Origin: Furfurilactobacillus rossiae DSM 15814
GTDB taxonomy: Bacteria > Bacillota > Bacilli > Lactobacillales > Lactobacillaceae
Assembly (NCBI RefSeq): GCF_000428925.1
Contig: NZ_AUAW01000009.1
Coordinates: 45,608-109,607, forward strand
DNA: 64,000 nt
Direction: 5' to 3'
Positions 10,054 through 18,622 of the stretch are shown piece by piece. The notes beneath the pieces were generated by a model. That model did not search any database. It saw nothing but the letters and a program-made list of their open reading frames with translations, and was not told the DNA's origin. How positions within the stretch are numbered: the first letter of the stretch is position 1; every line of letters starts with the position of its first letter. The position numbers and the translations under genes were made by a program.

Positions 10054-11154
10054 ATGCAAATTACAGCAGCTGTTGCGCCAGCTAAAGGTGAATCCTTAGT
10101 TGTTGAACCCGTTGAATTAGATGACACGTTACATGGTGATCAATTATTAGTTAAAATCGTTGCGGTCGGCGTTTGTGGCGCAGATATTATGCGTGCCAAA
10201 ACCGGTATGGGACGCAGTGAATTTCCGATTGTTTTGGGACATGAAGGTGCCGGCATTGTCGAGCAGGTCGGTGAAGATGTACGTGAATTTGAAGTTGGTG
10301 ATCATGTGGCGATTTCGTATGCTAGCTGTGGTCACTGTCGCCAGTGTCTGGCCGGTCGTCCGTATGCGTGTGAACGCTCAGATGAATTGAATTTTGGCGG
10401 CGTTGATTACTACGGTGGTAGCCGTTTTACCTTGAACGGTCAGCCAGTAACGTCTTTTTTCCAGCAATCATCGTTTGGTACCTATGCGAAGGTTCAGGAA
10501 CGAAACGCTGTTAAAGTAACCAAGGACGTTGATGTTAGCCTGCTTGGACCATTGGGATGTGGCTTACAAACGGGGGCTGGTACCGTTATGCATATTCTTA
10601 AACCCGAAGTTGGCAGTTCAATGGCAGTGTTCGGTACTGGAACGGTCGGCGATGCAGCCATTATGGCGGCTAAGGCGATGCACGTTGCCAAAATCATCGC
10701 TGTTGATATCTTTGATACGCGGCTGGCAGAAGCCAAAGCGCTTGGGGCAACAGATATCATCAACAGCAAGACAGTTGATGATGTGCCAGCGATGATTCAA
10801 GAAATGACTGATGGTGGTGTAGATTATGCTGTTGTTTCCGCTCCTGCTAATGGGCTACCAGAACAAGCCATCCGTAGCACAGGTATTCTCGGGCACACTG
10901 CAATTATTGGCGGCGCAGCGCATGCGGACTTGAGCATGATGAATGACATTCTGGTACCGGCGCGTCAAGTCACGGGTGTGTTACAAGGATTCTCATTGCC
11001 TAAGTTGTTTATTCCCCAACTAATTCAGTTGTATCAACAAGGTGACTTTCCGTTTGATAAACTAGTTAAGTTTTACGACCTAAAAGATGTTAACCAAGCC
11101 TTTGAAGACTCATTAAACGGAACCACAGTGAAGGCCATTTTGCGGATGCCTTAA
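10054..11154 (+). CDS. Zinc-dependent alcohol dehydrogenase
   Basis: A 366-residue medium-chain dehydrogenase. Catalytic zinc ligands are Cys41 (VGVCGAD) and His63-Glu64 (GHEG). The structural zinc lobe has Cys92, 95, 98 and 106. The nucleotide motif is GTGTVG, and the Asp after the second beta strand (IAVDIFDTR) favours NAD(H). The closest type is the aryl/long-chain alcohol dehydrogenase group; the substrate cannot be read from sequence. It is a clear paralogue of the ADH at 12607. AAGGAG lies 8 nt before the ATG. The NmrA-like gene begins 41 bp downstream and is probably co-transcribed. Confidence 0.93.
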   Translation: MQITAAVAPAKGESLVVEPVELDDTLHGDQLLVKIVAVGVCGADIMRAKTGMGRSEFPIVLGHEGAGIVEQVGEDVREFEVGDHVAISYASCGHCRQCLAGRPYACERSDELNFGGVDYYGGSRFTLNGQPVTSFFQQSSFGTYAKVQERNAVKVTKDVDVSLLGPLGCGLQTGAGTVMHILKPEVGSSMAVFGTGTVGDAAIMAAKAMHVAKIIAVDIFDTRLAEAKALGATDIINSKTVDDVPAMIQEMTDGGVDYAVVSAPANGLPEQAIRSTGILGHTAIIGGAAHADLSMMNDILVPARQVTGVLQGFSLPKLFIPQLIQLYQQGDFPFDKLVKFYDLKDVNQAFEDSLNGTTVKAILRMP

Positions 11155-11195
11155 TTAGGAAAAATGACATCGATAAAGTTCATTAGGAGGTAAGC

Positions 11196-12044
11196 ATGAT
11201 GATTTTAGTAACCTCAGCAGCTGGTCACACTGGTCGCGTGATTGTGGACAAACTAGTGGCCGCTGGATTCGACGTAAAAGCGACGGACATTAATCCAGCC
11301 GTGAAAGATTTGCCGGGTATTCGTGAAGGGGTCGTTGCAGATTTAACCCGTGCAGATGAAATTGATAAGTTGATTGCGGATGTCGACAGTGTCGTGGAAA
11401 TTCCCCCCTTGTTTGTCGCGGAAGAGGCGGATATTGGCCGATATTTGACGGACCAGTTGGCGGCTGCCCACAAGCAATTTATCTTTATTTCGGTTACTCA
11501 TCCAATTCTATCTACGTTACGTCAGCATTTGATGAAACGTGATGTGGAAGAGCACATGATTTATACCGGGATGGTTAAGGATTATCAATACACGATTTTG
11601 CAACCGATGCACTATATGCATAATTTCAATCCAAACGTGGTTCACGAAACTGGTGCCTATAATATCTTTTATGATATCAATACCAAACTTTCCTATGTGG
11701 CACCGGAAGATGTTGGCGATGTGGTCGTAGCAGTTGCTCAAAATCCCGAGAAGCATAATAAAGCCACGTATGAACTGGTAGGTACGGATTACGCTTCACC
11801 GGTAGATCTAGTAGCATTGTATAATCGGTTAACAGGCGAGCATGCCGTTGCCGAGCGTGTCGATATGACAGAGTTTCTTAATCAGGCAGGCATTCAAAAT
11901 GTTTATTCACGAGATGCCTTTCGCCACCTAGCAGATACGTATAGTAAGTGGGGACTCGATGGCAACTCGAATGTCCTACGCTTGTTACTTGGACGCAAAC
12001 CAACAAGTTATGAAGATTATATGAAGCAGCAGATTAAATTTTAA
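11196..12044 (+). CDS. NmrA-like NAD(P)-binding protein
   Basis: A 282-residue atypical short-chain dehydrogenase of the NmrA/HSCARG type. The dinucleotide motif is TSAAGHTGRVI at the N-terminus; the typical second half with PMHYMHNF and a YEDYMKQ end is present. Family members sense NAD(P) ratios or reduce quinones and small carbonyls; no catalytic YxxxK is evident. Start ATG at 11196 with AGGAGG 5 nt upstream; the next ATG 3 nt later is equally possible. Likely in one operon with the preceding ADH. A hairpin repeat begins 15 bp after the stop. Confidence 0.85.
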   Translation: MMILVTSAAGHTGRVIVDKLVAAGFDVKATDINPAVKDLPGIREGVVADLTRADEIDKLIADVDSVVEIPPLFVAEEADIGRYLTDQLAAAHKQFIFISVTHPILSTLRQHLMKRDVEEHMIYTGMVKDYQYTILQPMHYMHNFNPNVVHETGAYNIFYDINTKLSYVAPEDVGDVVVAVAQNPEKHNKATYELVGTDYASPVDLVALYNRLTGEHAVAERVDMTEFLNQAGIQNVYSRDAFRHLADTYSKWGLDGNSNVLRLLLGRKPTSYEDYMKQQIKF

Positions 12045-12059
12045 ATATGCAAACAGAGA

Positions 12060-12170
12060 GCGCGACATAACACGGTTTGGCTTTCTCAGGCAACGAAAAA
12101 TGGATGTTTATGGGTGACTTTCCCGTGAACATCCATTTTATGTTAGATTAGCAAATGTCAGTGTTATGCT
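12060..12170. repeat. Long hairpin repeat, copy 2
   Basis: The element aligns end to end with 5884-5997. Shared blocks are GACATAACAC, TTTGGCTTTCTCAGG, TTTATGGGTG, ATGTTAGAT and GTCAGTGTTATG. The inner stem (AAAATGGATGTT, 12097-12108, with 12128-12139) is perfectly paired although its sequence differs from copy 1. The outer stem is shorter (CATAACAC with GTGTTATG). Confidence 0.85.
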
Positions 12171-12412
12171 CCAATCGTTTTTAATTGGTAAGAAAAGGGT
12201 TTGTACGGTCAGCTTACAATTACAAAATTCGATTTTTTATTTGGTTGCTCAATAGTTAAAAACTTGTCCCAGTTATGCGCAGTAAGACGGACGTAAATCG
12301 GTGTTAAACATGATTCTTAATTAGATTTTGAGAATCAATTTGTTTTGATCAGTAATTCTCAAAGATAATTAAAATAAACAATTTTATTTCACTGAATTAT
12401 GCACGCAGGGGT

Positions 12413-12472
12413 TGAAACCGATTACATTTAGAAATACCATGAAGGCGTGGAACGTTCCAAAGTAGCTATAAT
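12413..12472 (+). promoter_or_regulatory. ADH/ALDH control region: cre box, palindrome, -10
   Basis: TGAAACCGATTACA (12413-12426) fits the cre consensus TGWNANCGNTNWCA at every defined position. It is followed by a perfect 12-bp palindrome TGGAACGTTCCA (12448-12459) and TATAAT (12467-12472) with no good -35. That pattern suggests an activated or tightly controlled promoter about 130 bp before the second ADH. Inverted TTGAGAAT/ATTCTCAA halves lie further upstream at about 12329-12361. Confidence 0.65.
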
Positions 12473-12606
12473 TACATATCAACGATGTGCCTGGAAAGAT
12501 AAACAAGCACATAAAGATGTTATTACAGTTGCTCTTAATTGAAGTTGTTCTTGGCGAGCTCATTTGCTCAATAATTCACCAAATAATCATTTGGAGGAAA
12601 AACATC

Positions 12607-13725
12607 ATGAAAATTAAAGCAGCAGTTGTTGAAAAAAAGGGTGGCCCGTTTGTGATCAAGGATGATGTTGAGTTATCCGAAATGCAGGCTGATGACCTAC
12701 AAATTCACATGGTTGCCAGTGGCATTTGCCATTCAGACGAAGCCTTAAGAAAAGGTGATGCTGAAATTGGCTACCCAATTGTTTTGGGACACGAGGGCTC
12801 AGGAATAGTTGAAAAAGTGGGTCCAGAAGTTAAGAACTTCAAGGTTGGTGATCACGTTGTTTTGTCATTCTACGGTTGTGGTAACTGTGAGAACTGTTTG
12901 AAGGGGATGCCGACCCGCTGTCTAAATTATGCAGCGAATAATTTATCTGGTGTTCGTCCGGATGGTAGTGCTCACTTTACTGAGGATGGTCATCGTGTCA
13001 GTGACATGTTTGATCAGTCATCATTTACGACAACCACTGTTGTTCGCGAACGTAACGCGGTTAAGGTTCCTAAGAACTTGGATTTGCGCCGTCTTGGACC
13101 TTTAGGTTGTGGTTATGTAACTGGTAGTGGGACTGTTCTGAACACATTGAAACCAAAACCTGGCGAAACTATCGCTGTCTTCGGGACTGGTGCCGTTGGC
13201 TTGGCAGCCATGATGGCTGGTAAGATTTCTGGCTGTACTACTGTCATTGCCGTTGATGTTGTCGATTCACGTTTGCAATTAGCCAAGGAACTTGGCGCAA
13301 CTGACACAATCAACAGCAAGAACGAAGATGCCGTTGCTAAAATCAAGGAGCTGACGGATGGCAAAGGTGTCGACTATGCCGTTGATACCACTGGTGTGAC
13401 GAAAGTTATGGAAGATTCCATTCAGGCACTCGCCCAGGGCGGAACCACCGCAACTATTGCTGTTACAGCTAACCACATTGACCTAGATACATGGAACGAC
13501 CTTTGCACAAACGATCGCTCTATCATTGGGGTCAACATGGGCGATTCCATTCCACAAGTCGACATTCCTCGTTTGATCAAATTCTACCAGATGGGCATGT
13601 TTGACTTTGACAAGACGGAAAAGTTCTATCCATTTGAGCAAATTAACGAGGCTAACGCCGATTCCGGTAGTGGCAAGACCATCAAGCCAGTTTTGGTAAT
13701 TGATGATCAGTATAAGCCAGAGTGA
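12607..13725 (+). CDS. Zinc-dependent alcohol dehydrogenase
   Basis: A 372-residue medium-chain ADH. Cys41 (GICHSD) and His62-Glu63 (GHEG) are at the catalytic zinc; Cys91, 94, 97 and 105 bind the structural zinc; GTGAVGLAAM binds the nucleotide and AVDVVDSR points to NAD. The start at 12607 follows GGAGG by 9 nt; sequence upstream in frame is non-conserved and lacks a site. The AldA-like dehydrogenase begins 95 bp later in the same direction, so the pair can take an alcohol through its aldehyde to an acid, or run in reverse to reoxidise NADH. A cre box upstream implies CcpA control. Confidence 0.93.
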   Translation: MKIKAAVVEKKGGPFVIKDDVELSEMQADDLQIHMVASGICHSDEALRKGDAEIGYPIVLGHEGSGIVEKVGPEVKNFKVGDHVVLSFYGCGNCENCLKGMPTRCLNYAANNLSGVRPDGSAHFTEDGHRVSDMFDQSSFTTTTVVRERNAVKVPKNLDLRRLGPLGCGYVTGSGTVLNTLKPKPGETIAVFGTGAVGLAAMMAGKISGCTTVIAVDVVDSRLQLAKELGATDTINSKNEDAVAKIKELTDGKGVDYAVDTTGVTKVMEDSIQALAQGGTTATIAVTANHIDLDTWNDLCTNDRSIIGVNMGDSIPQVDIPRLIKFYQMGMFDFDKTEKFYPFEQINEANADSGSGKTIKPVLVIDDQYKPE

Positions 13726-13820
13726 GCGTGACTCACAATAACTGTATTCAGGTAACAAAATTCAAAAAGACGTTTTCAGGTTTCCTTGCCACAAGCGACA
13801 AGGCAGAAAGGAAGCACATT

Positions 13821-15293
13821 ATGTCTGAAGCAATTGCGTTAAAGCATTATCAAATGTATATCAATGGTCAGTTTGTTGACTCAAAATCAGGTAACACACT
13901 AACTGTCATTAACCCATCCGATGAACAACCAATCTCAACCGTTCCAAGCGCAACGGTTGAAGAAACGCGTGAAGCAATTGATGATGCGTTTGAAGCACAA
14001 AAGTCATGGAAAGAGGTTCCAGCCGCAACCCGTGGTGCATATCTGCATAAAATTGCTGAAGAAATTCGGAGCCAAGAAGACGATTTAGTTTCCATTTTGA
14101 TGGAAGAACAAGGGAAGATTAAATCCTTAGCTCAAACGGAAATCATGTTTTCAGCTGACTATTTCGATTACATGGCTGCCGCAGCACGGATGTATGAAGG
14201 CGAAGTTCTTCAATCTGACAACCCTAACGAAAACATCATGATTGCCAAACAGCCGATTGGTGTCGCTGCCGGAATTTTGCCGTGGAACTTTCCGTTCTTC
14301 CTGATTGCTCGGAAGATGGGACCAGCTTTGGTAACTGGGAACACCATTGTGATCAAGCCAAGTTCCGATACACCAAACAACGCTTTGGCGTTTGCTAAGA
14401 TTTGTGACAAGGTTGGTCTACCGAAGGGCGTTGTTAACTTTGTCACTGGTCCTGGGGCAGTCGTTGGCAGTGAATTATCCAAGAACAAGAAGATTGGCAT
14501 TATCAGTTTGACCGGGTCCGTTGACTCTGGCCGTCGAGTCATGAGCGATGCTGCTGACCACTTAGCTAAGGTCTCACTTGAATTAGGTGGGAAGGCGCCT
14601 GCCATTGTTTGCAAGGATGCGGACATTGACTTGGCTGTCCAAGCCATCATCGATTCACGTGTCGACAACAATGGGCAAGTTTGCAACAACGCCGAGCGAG
14701 TATATGTACAAGAGGATGTTGCCAACGAATTCGTTAAGAAGCTGACCGACAAGATGAGCAAGATCACGGTCGGTGACCCGAACAAGGATGAAACCATTGG
14801 CATGGGTCCACTGATCAACAAAGCAGCGTTGGACAACGTTGATGGCATGGTTCAACGTGCGGTTAAGGCTGGCGGCAAAGTAACTACTGGCGGTCACCCA
14901 GCAGACATCGACAAAGGGTTCTACTACTTACCAACGGTTATCACTAACGTTAAGCAGGATTCTGAGATTATCCAGCACGAAATCTTTGGACCAGTGCTCC
15001 CAATCGTCACCTTTAAGACGTTGGATGAAGCCATTGAGATGTCAAACGATAACGACCTAGGTTTGACGTCATCTATCTTCACTGAGAACTTGGATAACGC
15101 CGCTAAGGCTGCCAACGAATTGCAAGACGGTGAAACATACATCAACCGTTACAACTTTGAGGCTATTCAAGGCTTCCACGCCGGCTGGAAGGAGTCCGGT
15201 GTTGGCGGTGCTGATGGCAAACACGGTTTGGATGAATTCTTGAACACCCACGTTGTTTATTTGCAAAGGCATCCGGAAAAGGGAAATGAATAG
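13821..15293 (+). CDS. Aldehyde dehydrogenase, AldA (lactaldehyde/glycolaldehyde) type
   Basis: A 490-residue NAD(P)-dependent aldehyde dehydrogenase. Catalytic Cys288 lies in NGQVCNNAERV and Glu254 in SLELGGKAP; the cofactor segment is LPWNFPFFLIARKM. From memory it resembles E. coli AldA along its whole length, including ADYFDYMAAAARMYEGE, QSDNPNENI and the C-terminal GFHAGWKESGVGGADGKHGL, closer than to GabD. That points to lactaldehyde, glycolaldehyde or similar short hydroxyaldehydes. ATG at 13821 with AAAGGAAG upstream. Probably co-expressed with the ADH before it. A long hairpin begins just after the stop. Confidence 0.9.
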   Translation: MSEAIALKHYQMYINGQFVDSKSGNTLTVINPSDEQPISTVPSATVEETREAIDDAFEAQKSWKEVPAATRGAYLHKIAEEIRSQEDDLVSILMEEQGKIKSLAQTEIMFSADYFDYMAAAARMYEGEVLQSDNPNENIMIAKQPIGVAAGILPWNFPFFLIARKMGPALVTGNTIVIKPSSDTPNNALAFAKICDKVGLPKGVVNFVTGPGAVVGSELSKNKKIGIISLTGSVDSGRRVMSDAADHLAKVSLELGGKAPAIVCKDADIDLAVQAIIDSRVDNNGQVCNNAERVYVQEDVANEFVKKLTDKMSKITVGDPNKDETIGMGPLINKAALDNVDGMVQRAVKAGGKVTTGGHPADIDKGFYYLPTVITNVKQDSEIIQHEIFGPVLPIVTFKTLDEAIEMSNDNDLGLTSSIFTENLDNAAKAANELQDGETYINRYNFEAIQGFHAGWKESGVGGADGKHGLDEFLNTHVVYLQRHPEKGNE

Positions 15294-15294
15294 A

Positions 15295-15412
15295 GCGTGA
15301 ACACCCCCGGGGTAAAAGCCGAGCGATAACGTAAAATAATCACCGTGAAGACGTACTTTGTCTTTGTGGTGGTTGTTTTGTGTTATGCACAGGCTTTTGG
15401 GGGTGTGAACGC
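15295..15412. repeat. Long hairpin, third member by architecture
   Basis: The 118-bp region folds end to end. ACACCCCC (15301-15308) pairs with 15399-15406, AAAAGCC (15314-15320) with GGCTTTT (15392-15398), and ATAAC...AAAATAATCACC with GGTGGTTGTTTT...GTTAT. Sequence differs from copies 1 and 2, but size, position just after a stop codon and the trailing GCGTTTGCG(A/G)CAA match copy 1. The rest of the gap to 15597 holds a TATACT (15563-15568) and little else. Confidence 0.65.
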
Positions 15413-15596
15413 GTTTGCGACAATATAGCAGCAAAAATTTGGTCTCGCAAAGTCCTCGCCCTCATGTGCAGACACATTCTTTTCAGCTACTTACGGCGTT
15501 TGCGACAGCACTTAATCTACAAAGACCTAATCAAAATTTACCGCGTTTGTTAATTGAGGTGCTATACTCAATGCAAACATAAGGAGGCGCTTACAA

Positions 15597-15827
15597 ATGC
15601 AAAATTTCACTGTGGACGAACTAAAGCAATTTGATGGCAAAGATGGTCATAAGGCCTATGTGGCGGTAGACGGAACTGTTTATGATCTGACGAATGTTGA
15701 GGCTTGGCGGGGCGGAAACCACCATGGTCTGACGGCGGGCAGAGACCTCACGGAAATGATCAAAAAATCTCCGCACGGTAAAAAAACGTTAACTGATAAA
15801 CCGGTCGTTGGCCAATTAGTTTCATAA
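15597..15827 (+). CDS. Mini cytochrome b5-like haem/steroid-binding protein
   Basis: A 76-residue single-domain protein of the cytochrome b5-like family. It starts FTVDELKQFDGKDG and continues with the b5 strand AYVAVDGTVYDLTN. The haem-ligand loop reads NHHGLTAGRDLTEM in place of the classical HPGG, and a second His lies in KSPHGKK. There is no membrane anchor or fused partner, so it is a free cytoplasmic protein binding haem or another hydrophobic ligand. Heterofermenters usually depend on external haem, so the ligand is uncertain. AAGGAGG sits 9 nt before the ATG. Long hairpins flank it on both sides. Confidence 0.88.
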   Translation: MQNFTVDELKQFDGKDGHKAYVAVDGTVYDLTNVEAWRGGNHHGLTAGRDLTEMIKKSPHGKKTLTDKPVVGQLVS

Positions 15828-15853
15828 AAATATCAAATACTACAACGAGGTTG

Positions 15854-16002
15854 TGACATAAGTTTATTGGGGACGAATGATATAAGCAATATCGCGCTCC
15901 AAAGTCCTGAGAATTCCGCTTAACCTAAAACTGACCCATTCCCGAACTTGGGGAATAGGTCAGTTTTACATTAATGCTCGTTCTCAAACCGGACTTGTGT
16001 CA
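15854..16002. repeat. Long interrupted hairpin, fourth member by architecture
   Basis: Outer arms TGACATAAGT (15854-15863) and ACTTGTGTCA (15993-16002) pair with one G-U. TGAGAA (15908-15913) pairs with TTCTCA (15981-15986). The inner 18-bp stem TAAAACTGACCCATTCCC (15926-15943) pairs with 15951-15968 with one mismatch. It shares the GACATAA core of copies 1 and 2. It fills the gap between the b5 gene and the protease gene. Confidence 0.65.
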
Positions 16003-16162
16003 AAGCTCCATTTTGCAAATCAGATGCTTTCATTCTTTAAACATCTGTTAATCAATAGCAATAACATTGAAAGGCTCTGTATTTAGCCTTTATACTTTGT
16101 GGGTAGTTTAAGGAATTTGTCTCGTTTGGAAAGTGAGTTTGGCTCACGCGAGGTTATTATTT

Positions 16163-16945
16163 ATGCGCAAGAATTATTTGGGTCGACTTGTAGGCCTTGT
16201 CGTTGTTATCATTGGCGGCGCATTGTTTTTACAAAATCACCCGCCATTGGAAAAACAGTTGGCTGATCAGGTAGGTCCAGCTAACATTCAACGATCATTT
16301 CAAAAAATCCATAATCAAGTAAATACTTTTTTTACGGCCGTCACTTTGAACGCCAATGCTGGCGCTCAGGACTCTACGGCTTCGCAGTCCACATCGGCTA
16401 GTACCAAACCATCGCCACACGTCGCGGCATCCACAGCGAACTCGACTACCACTGACGCGACGCCAGTTGAATCGATTGTCAGCAATGTTCATTTGCAACC
16501 GACGTACTATTACGAATACGCGGCCTCCGATTCGCCAGCAGTGCGCTTGGCGTTTGATACTGCCGTGCAAACGTATAATGCAACCGGTATCGTTACCCTT
16601 AAACCCGGGCACGCGGGGAGTGGACAAAACCAGTTGACGTTTAGCACCTATCATGAAGTTTCAAAAGCAGCTAGCGATGGTGCGGTCGAGGTAGGTCACG
16701 GCGGTCCAGAAATTTACCAAACGAATTTTAGTTGTGCTAACGCAACGAATCATGGAAGTGCCAAGCTGAATACAGCCTATTTGAGTTCATACAATGATGC
16801 GGTCGCTATTCACGAAGTTGGTCACGCATTGGGACTTGATCATAGTAGTGATCCGAATTCGGTCATGTACCCAGTAACGCAAGGACGTGTGCAGTTAACT
16901 AGCGGGGATATTGCTGGCTTGAAGGCGATTTATTCGCAGAACTAA
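16163..16945 (+). CDS. Matrixin-type (M10) zinc metalloprotease, membrane-anchored
   Basis: A 260-residue secreted or membrane-tethered metalloprotease. Residues about 8-24 form a signal anchor (GLVVVIIGGALFLQ), followed by a Ser/Thr/Ala-rich linker (about 65-110) and a compact catalytic domain. The zinc site HEVGHALGLDH spans 217-227, with the metzincin Met-turn at Met235 (SVMYP). There is no recognisable Cys-switch propeptide. It should act outside the membrane on proteins or peptides; substrate unknown. The ATG at 16163 is chosen because GCGAGG precedes it by about 9 nt and it gives a normal N-terminus; a GTG 30 nt upstream is less likely. Monocistronic. Confidence 0.9.
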   Translation: MRKNYLGRLVGLVVVIIGGALFLQNHPPLEKQLADQVGPANIQRSFQKIHNQVNTFFTAVTLNANAGAQDSTASQSTSASTKPSPHVAASTANSTTTDATPVESIVSNVHLQPTYYYEYAASDSPAVRLAFDTAVQTYNATGIVTLKPGHAGSGQNQLTFSTYHEVSKAASDGAVEVGHGGPEIYQTNFSCANATNHGSAKLNTAYLSSYNDAVAIHEVGHALGLDHSSDPNSVMYPVTQGRVQLTSGDIAGLKAIYSQN

Positions 16946-17000
16946 TTGTGATGTTGGTTCACGTTTAATTGAATATCAAAGTCATTGCTTTACGTGGCGT

Positions 17001-17045
17001 AAAAACACCTGCAAATAATATTTTGAGTATTATTTGCAGGTGTTT
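17001..17045. terminator. Bidirectional intrinsic terminator
   Basis: AAACACCTGCAAATAATA pairs with TATTATTTGCAGGTGTTT (17028-17045) around a short loop. It lies between the convergent protease and LysR genes; its right arm overlaps the last codons of LysR. Confidence 0.85.
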
Positions 17046-17887
17046 AGTATTTCGACAAACTTTGAAATTAGTGATGTATGTTTAATGTTTTCAGAAATTA
17101 GTAAATCGTAATCGAGATCTATCTTCGGCAAGATTGTCTTGACATGAATTTTGCTTGGATGAGCAGTGTTTTCGAGCACATAGTTAGAGATAATCCCAGT
17201 GCCAACGTTATTTTCGACCATTGCAACGACGGTTTCACCACGATCAACAATCAACCAGTTATTGACATTGAAATTATTTTTCTTATTTAGAGTATCAATG
17301 ACGGTTTCTGCGCCAGCCTTGCAAAAGATGAAAGTTTGTTCACTGTCGGTTAAATCAACCGGTTCGGAACTTTCGGCAGAGAGTGCAACCATGTGATCGG
17401 TAAACAAGCGTTGCCCGTTTTGAAGATTATTGGGAGAGGTCGTAATACCAACATCGATGGCGTTGTCCTGTAATAATTGTTTGATATCGCGGGCATTGCC
17501 TTCTGTTAACTCAATCTCGACTAGTGGATACTGAGCTTTAAATATACCAAATACTTTAGCTAAAACGGTGGTACTAATAATTGGCAAAGAACCAATTCGT
17601 AAACGACCACCTAGTTGATGGTTAGCCTCGAAAGCTGTCTGTAACAAGAGGTTCTCATCTTCGGATAATTGTTGGGCAGTCTTTAATACCTTTTTGCCAG
17701 TATCCGTCAATGACAGGCCGTTTTTACGATCACGAATAAATAGTTTAACGTTTAGTTCCGCTTCTAAATTATGAATGGATTTACTAACGCTGGGCTGTGA
17801 GATATACATTTCAGCCGCAGTTTGCGTGAAACTGCCAGTGCGAGCAACCATGATAAAAATTTTAATCCAGTGCATGTTGATAGCCAA
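17030..17887 (-). CDS. LysR-family transcriptional regulator
   Basis: A LysR regulator of 285 residues from a TTG start at 17887 (GAGG 8 nt upstream), or 281 from the ATG at 17875, which lacks a well-spaced site. The N-terminal HTH reads WIKIFIMVARTGSFTQTAAE with recognition helix SQPSVSKSIHNL. The effector domain follows from about residue 90 (GGRLRIGSLPIISTTVLAKV). It is divergent from the SDR gene at 17975 with less than 90 bp between starts, so it probably controls that gene. Its last codons form part of the terminator shared with the protease gene. Confidence 0.88.
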   Translation of the reverse strand: MAINMHWIKIFIMVARTGSFTQTAAEMYISQPSVSKSIHNLEAELNVKLFIRDRKNGLSLTDTGKKVLKTAQQLSEDENLLLQTAFEANHQLGGRLRIGSLPIISTTVLAKVFGIFKAQYPLVEIELTEGNARDIKQLLQDNAIDVGITTSPNNLQNGQRLFTDHMVALSAESSEPVDLTDSEQTFIFCKAGAETVIDTLNKKNNFNVNNWLIVDRGETVVAMVENNVGTGIISNYVLENTAHPSKIHVKTILPKIDLDYDLLISENIKHTSLISKFVEILNTCK

Positions 17888-17974
17888 ACGGGTATCCTCA
17901 CATTCCGATAAATGTATTTGATGCGCTCCCTTGTTCTCACTACAATGCATGGTAAGAAAGGTGAGGCAAATCGA

Positions 17975-18622
17975 ATGAAAAAAACAATTGTAATTGTTGG
18001 TGCAGGAGCAGGACTGGGTCACCATATTGCTGAAAGGTTTGGCCGTGAAGGCTTTAACGTTGTCTTGATGGCGAGAAACGCTTCGAGACTAGCGGAATAT
18101 GTGGCATCGTTGAAGTCACAAGGAATAGATGCTGATTATTTCGTTGTTGATGTGGCAAGCAACGCGTCTATTCAAACGGCTTTTGCAGAGCTGAAACGAA
18201 AGTACAATCGGGTTGACGTATTAGTTTATAATGTCGCCATGATGAGTGGAAACCGCCCCTTAGAACTAACGCCTGCTGAGCTATTAGAACACTATCAAAC
18301 TGATGTTGTTGGTGCACTAGCCGCCGCACAACAAGTGATTTCGATGCAAAAAGACAATCGCGAAGGAACGTTATTGTTTACAGGTGGCGGCTTTTCCAGT
18401 TTTCCTGCCGCATCCAATACGACGATGTCGCTTGATAAAGCGGCGTTGCGAAATCTGGCGTTGGTGTTAGCCGAAGAGTTGGAACCAATGGGAATCTTTG
18501 CGGGAATTGTGACAATTATGGGAACAATAGATCAAGATGAACATTTCTCGGCGACGAATATTGCTGATCAATATTGGCAATTGTATACGCGGCGGAAAAG
18601 TCATGAAATTATTTACGATTAA
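17975..18622 (+). CDS. SDR-fold protein without the catalytic Tyr
   Basis: A 215-residue short-chain dehydrogenase-like protein. The nucleotide motif is VGAGAGLGHHIAERF, and VYNVAMMSG stands in for the NNAG motif. The usual YxxxK is not present: the Lys lies in MSLDKAALRNL with Met four residues before it, so the general-acid Tyr is missing. It may bind NAD(P) without classical dehydrogenase chemistry. ATG at 17975 with AAAGGTGAGG 8 nt upstream. Its 3' end overlaps the convergent TMEM175 gene by 14 bp, and the divergent LysR is the likely regulator. Confidence 0.82.
   Translation: MKKTIVIVGAGAGLGHHIAERFGREGFNVVLMARNASRLAEYVASLKSQGIDADYFVVDVASNASIQTAFAELKRKYNRVDVLVYNVAMMSGNRPLELTPAELLEHYQTDVVGALAAAQQVISMQKDNREGTLLFTGGGFSSFPAASNTTMSLDKAALRNLALVLAEELEPMGIFAGIVTIMGTIDQDEHFSATNIADQYWQLYTRRKSHEIIYD

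Noticed and set aside
14210..14848. 212-codon open frame on the strand opposite the aldehyde dehydrogenase
   Set aside because: It is an antisense shadow of a conserved gene with matching codon phase, and has no ribosome site.
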